Shown: in pieces, positions 63,630 to 64,000 of the stretch
Layout of the letters: each line of letters starts with the position of its first letter
Position numbering within the stretch: position 1 is the first letter of the stretch
Assembly: GCA_020002185.1 (NCBI GenBank)
Contig: CM034533.1
Location: 40,714,021 to 40,778,020 of the forward strand
Length of the DNA: 64,000 nucleotides
Reading direction: 5' to 3'
Source: Paraescarpia echinospica
Lineage: Eukaryota; Annelida; Polychaeta; Sabellida; Siboglinidae
Position numbers and translations under genes: made by a program
Notes under the pieces: generated by a model
Databases searched by the model: none
What the model was told of the DNA's origin: nothing
What the model saw: the letters and a program-made list of their open reading frames with translations, nothing else

Positions 63630-64000
63630 CCTTTATGGGTGGGCATACGTTCGACAGCGGAACGGGTAGTCAATGCCATGATCACATCCCGTTTGGACTA
63701 CTGCAACTCTTTACTGTTCGGTACCTCAACCAATAACATCGGTCGATTGCAGCGACTCCAGAATGCTGCCGCTCGTCTTATTACTCGACAGGCTCGTTGT
63801 GAAAGTGCGACCCGTATTCTTCGCGAACTGCACTGGCTACCCATTCAACAGCGCATTGCATTCAAGATCGTACAAGTCGCTGCACGAAGACCTCTCGCCT
63901 GTCTATATGCAGAAACTCGTGCGTGTCTACATGCCAGCCAGACGTCTTCGGTCTGTTGACTCGAACGCACTAGTTGTTCCGAGAACACGCAGCAGAGCCG
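63630..64000 (+). mobile_element. LINE 3'-domain fragment (CR1-like), runs off the window
   Basis: It encodes ERVVNAMITSRLDYCNSLLF, then GRLQRLQNAAARLITRQ and LHWLPIQQRIAFKIV. After a frameshift near 63870 it continues SLHEDLSPVYMQKLVRVYMP and RRLRSVDSN to the edge. This is the conserved segment after the RT domain in CR1/L2-type LINEs. Confidence 0.88.

Overview
The window is nuclear DNA from an intron-rich animal. It looks like a marine invertebrate bilaterian: gene families with animal introns, several LINE clades, tRNA-headed SINEs, a Ty3/gypsy element and many minisatellites. The sequence alone does not settle the phylum; cephalochordate, hemichordate and lophotrochozoan all remain possible. 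It is an assembled scaffold with one gap of exactly 1000 N at 56930-57929.

Three genes are visible, all on the + strand. (1) The 3' half of adenylyl cyclase-associated protein (CAP), an actin-recycling factor, lies in six exons from 11058 to the stop at 20783. All junctions are GT/AG and phases match. Its N-terminal exons are not seen in 1-11057. (2) A type II membrane glycosyltransferase-like gene (DUF1647-type, moderate confidence) has a possible signal-anchor exon at about 40026, a core exon at about 40876-41105 and a last exon at 44193-44702. An expected middle exon is missing. (3) A secreted leucine-rich-repeat protein of 460 residues is built from four exons (47851-48071, 48431-48563, 48963-49172, 54767-55585). 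A nearly full-length CR1 retrotransposon sits in its third intron.

Most of the rest is mobile-element debris: a decayed Ty3/gypsy element (23815-27450), RTE pieces (27500-28740, 36807-37530, 41115-41290), an AT-rich LINE (28732-32825), a decayed element with inverted ends (about 33045-36740), a 5'-truncated CR1 (42303-43642), minus-strand LINEs on both sides of the gap and at 60190-62400, and a CR1 tail running off the right edge.

The most striking pattern is that tandem repeats sit on intron 3' splice sites. A 17-bp unit occurs six times and the sixth copy is the real CAP acceptor at 15081. A 48/56-bp unit, with a 216-bp higher-order period, consists of the acceptor plus the first bases of the last glycosyltransferase exon. 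Degenerate acceptor-like units precede the last CAP exon, and a 62-bp array with a trimeric higher-order order ends about 20 bp before the acceptor at 20226. Three perfect snap-back hairpins, an orphan LINE tail and tiny LINE fragments are also recorded.
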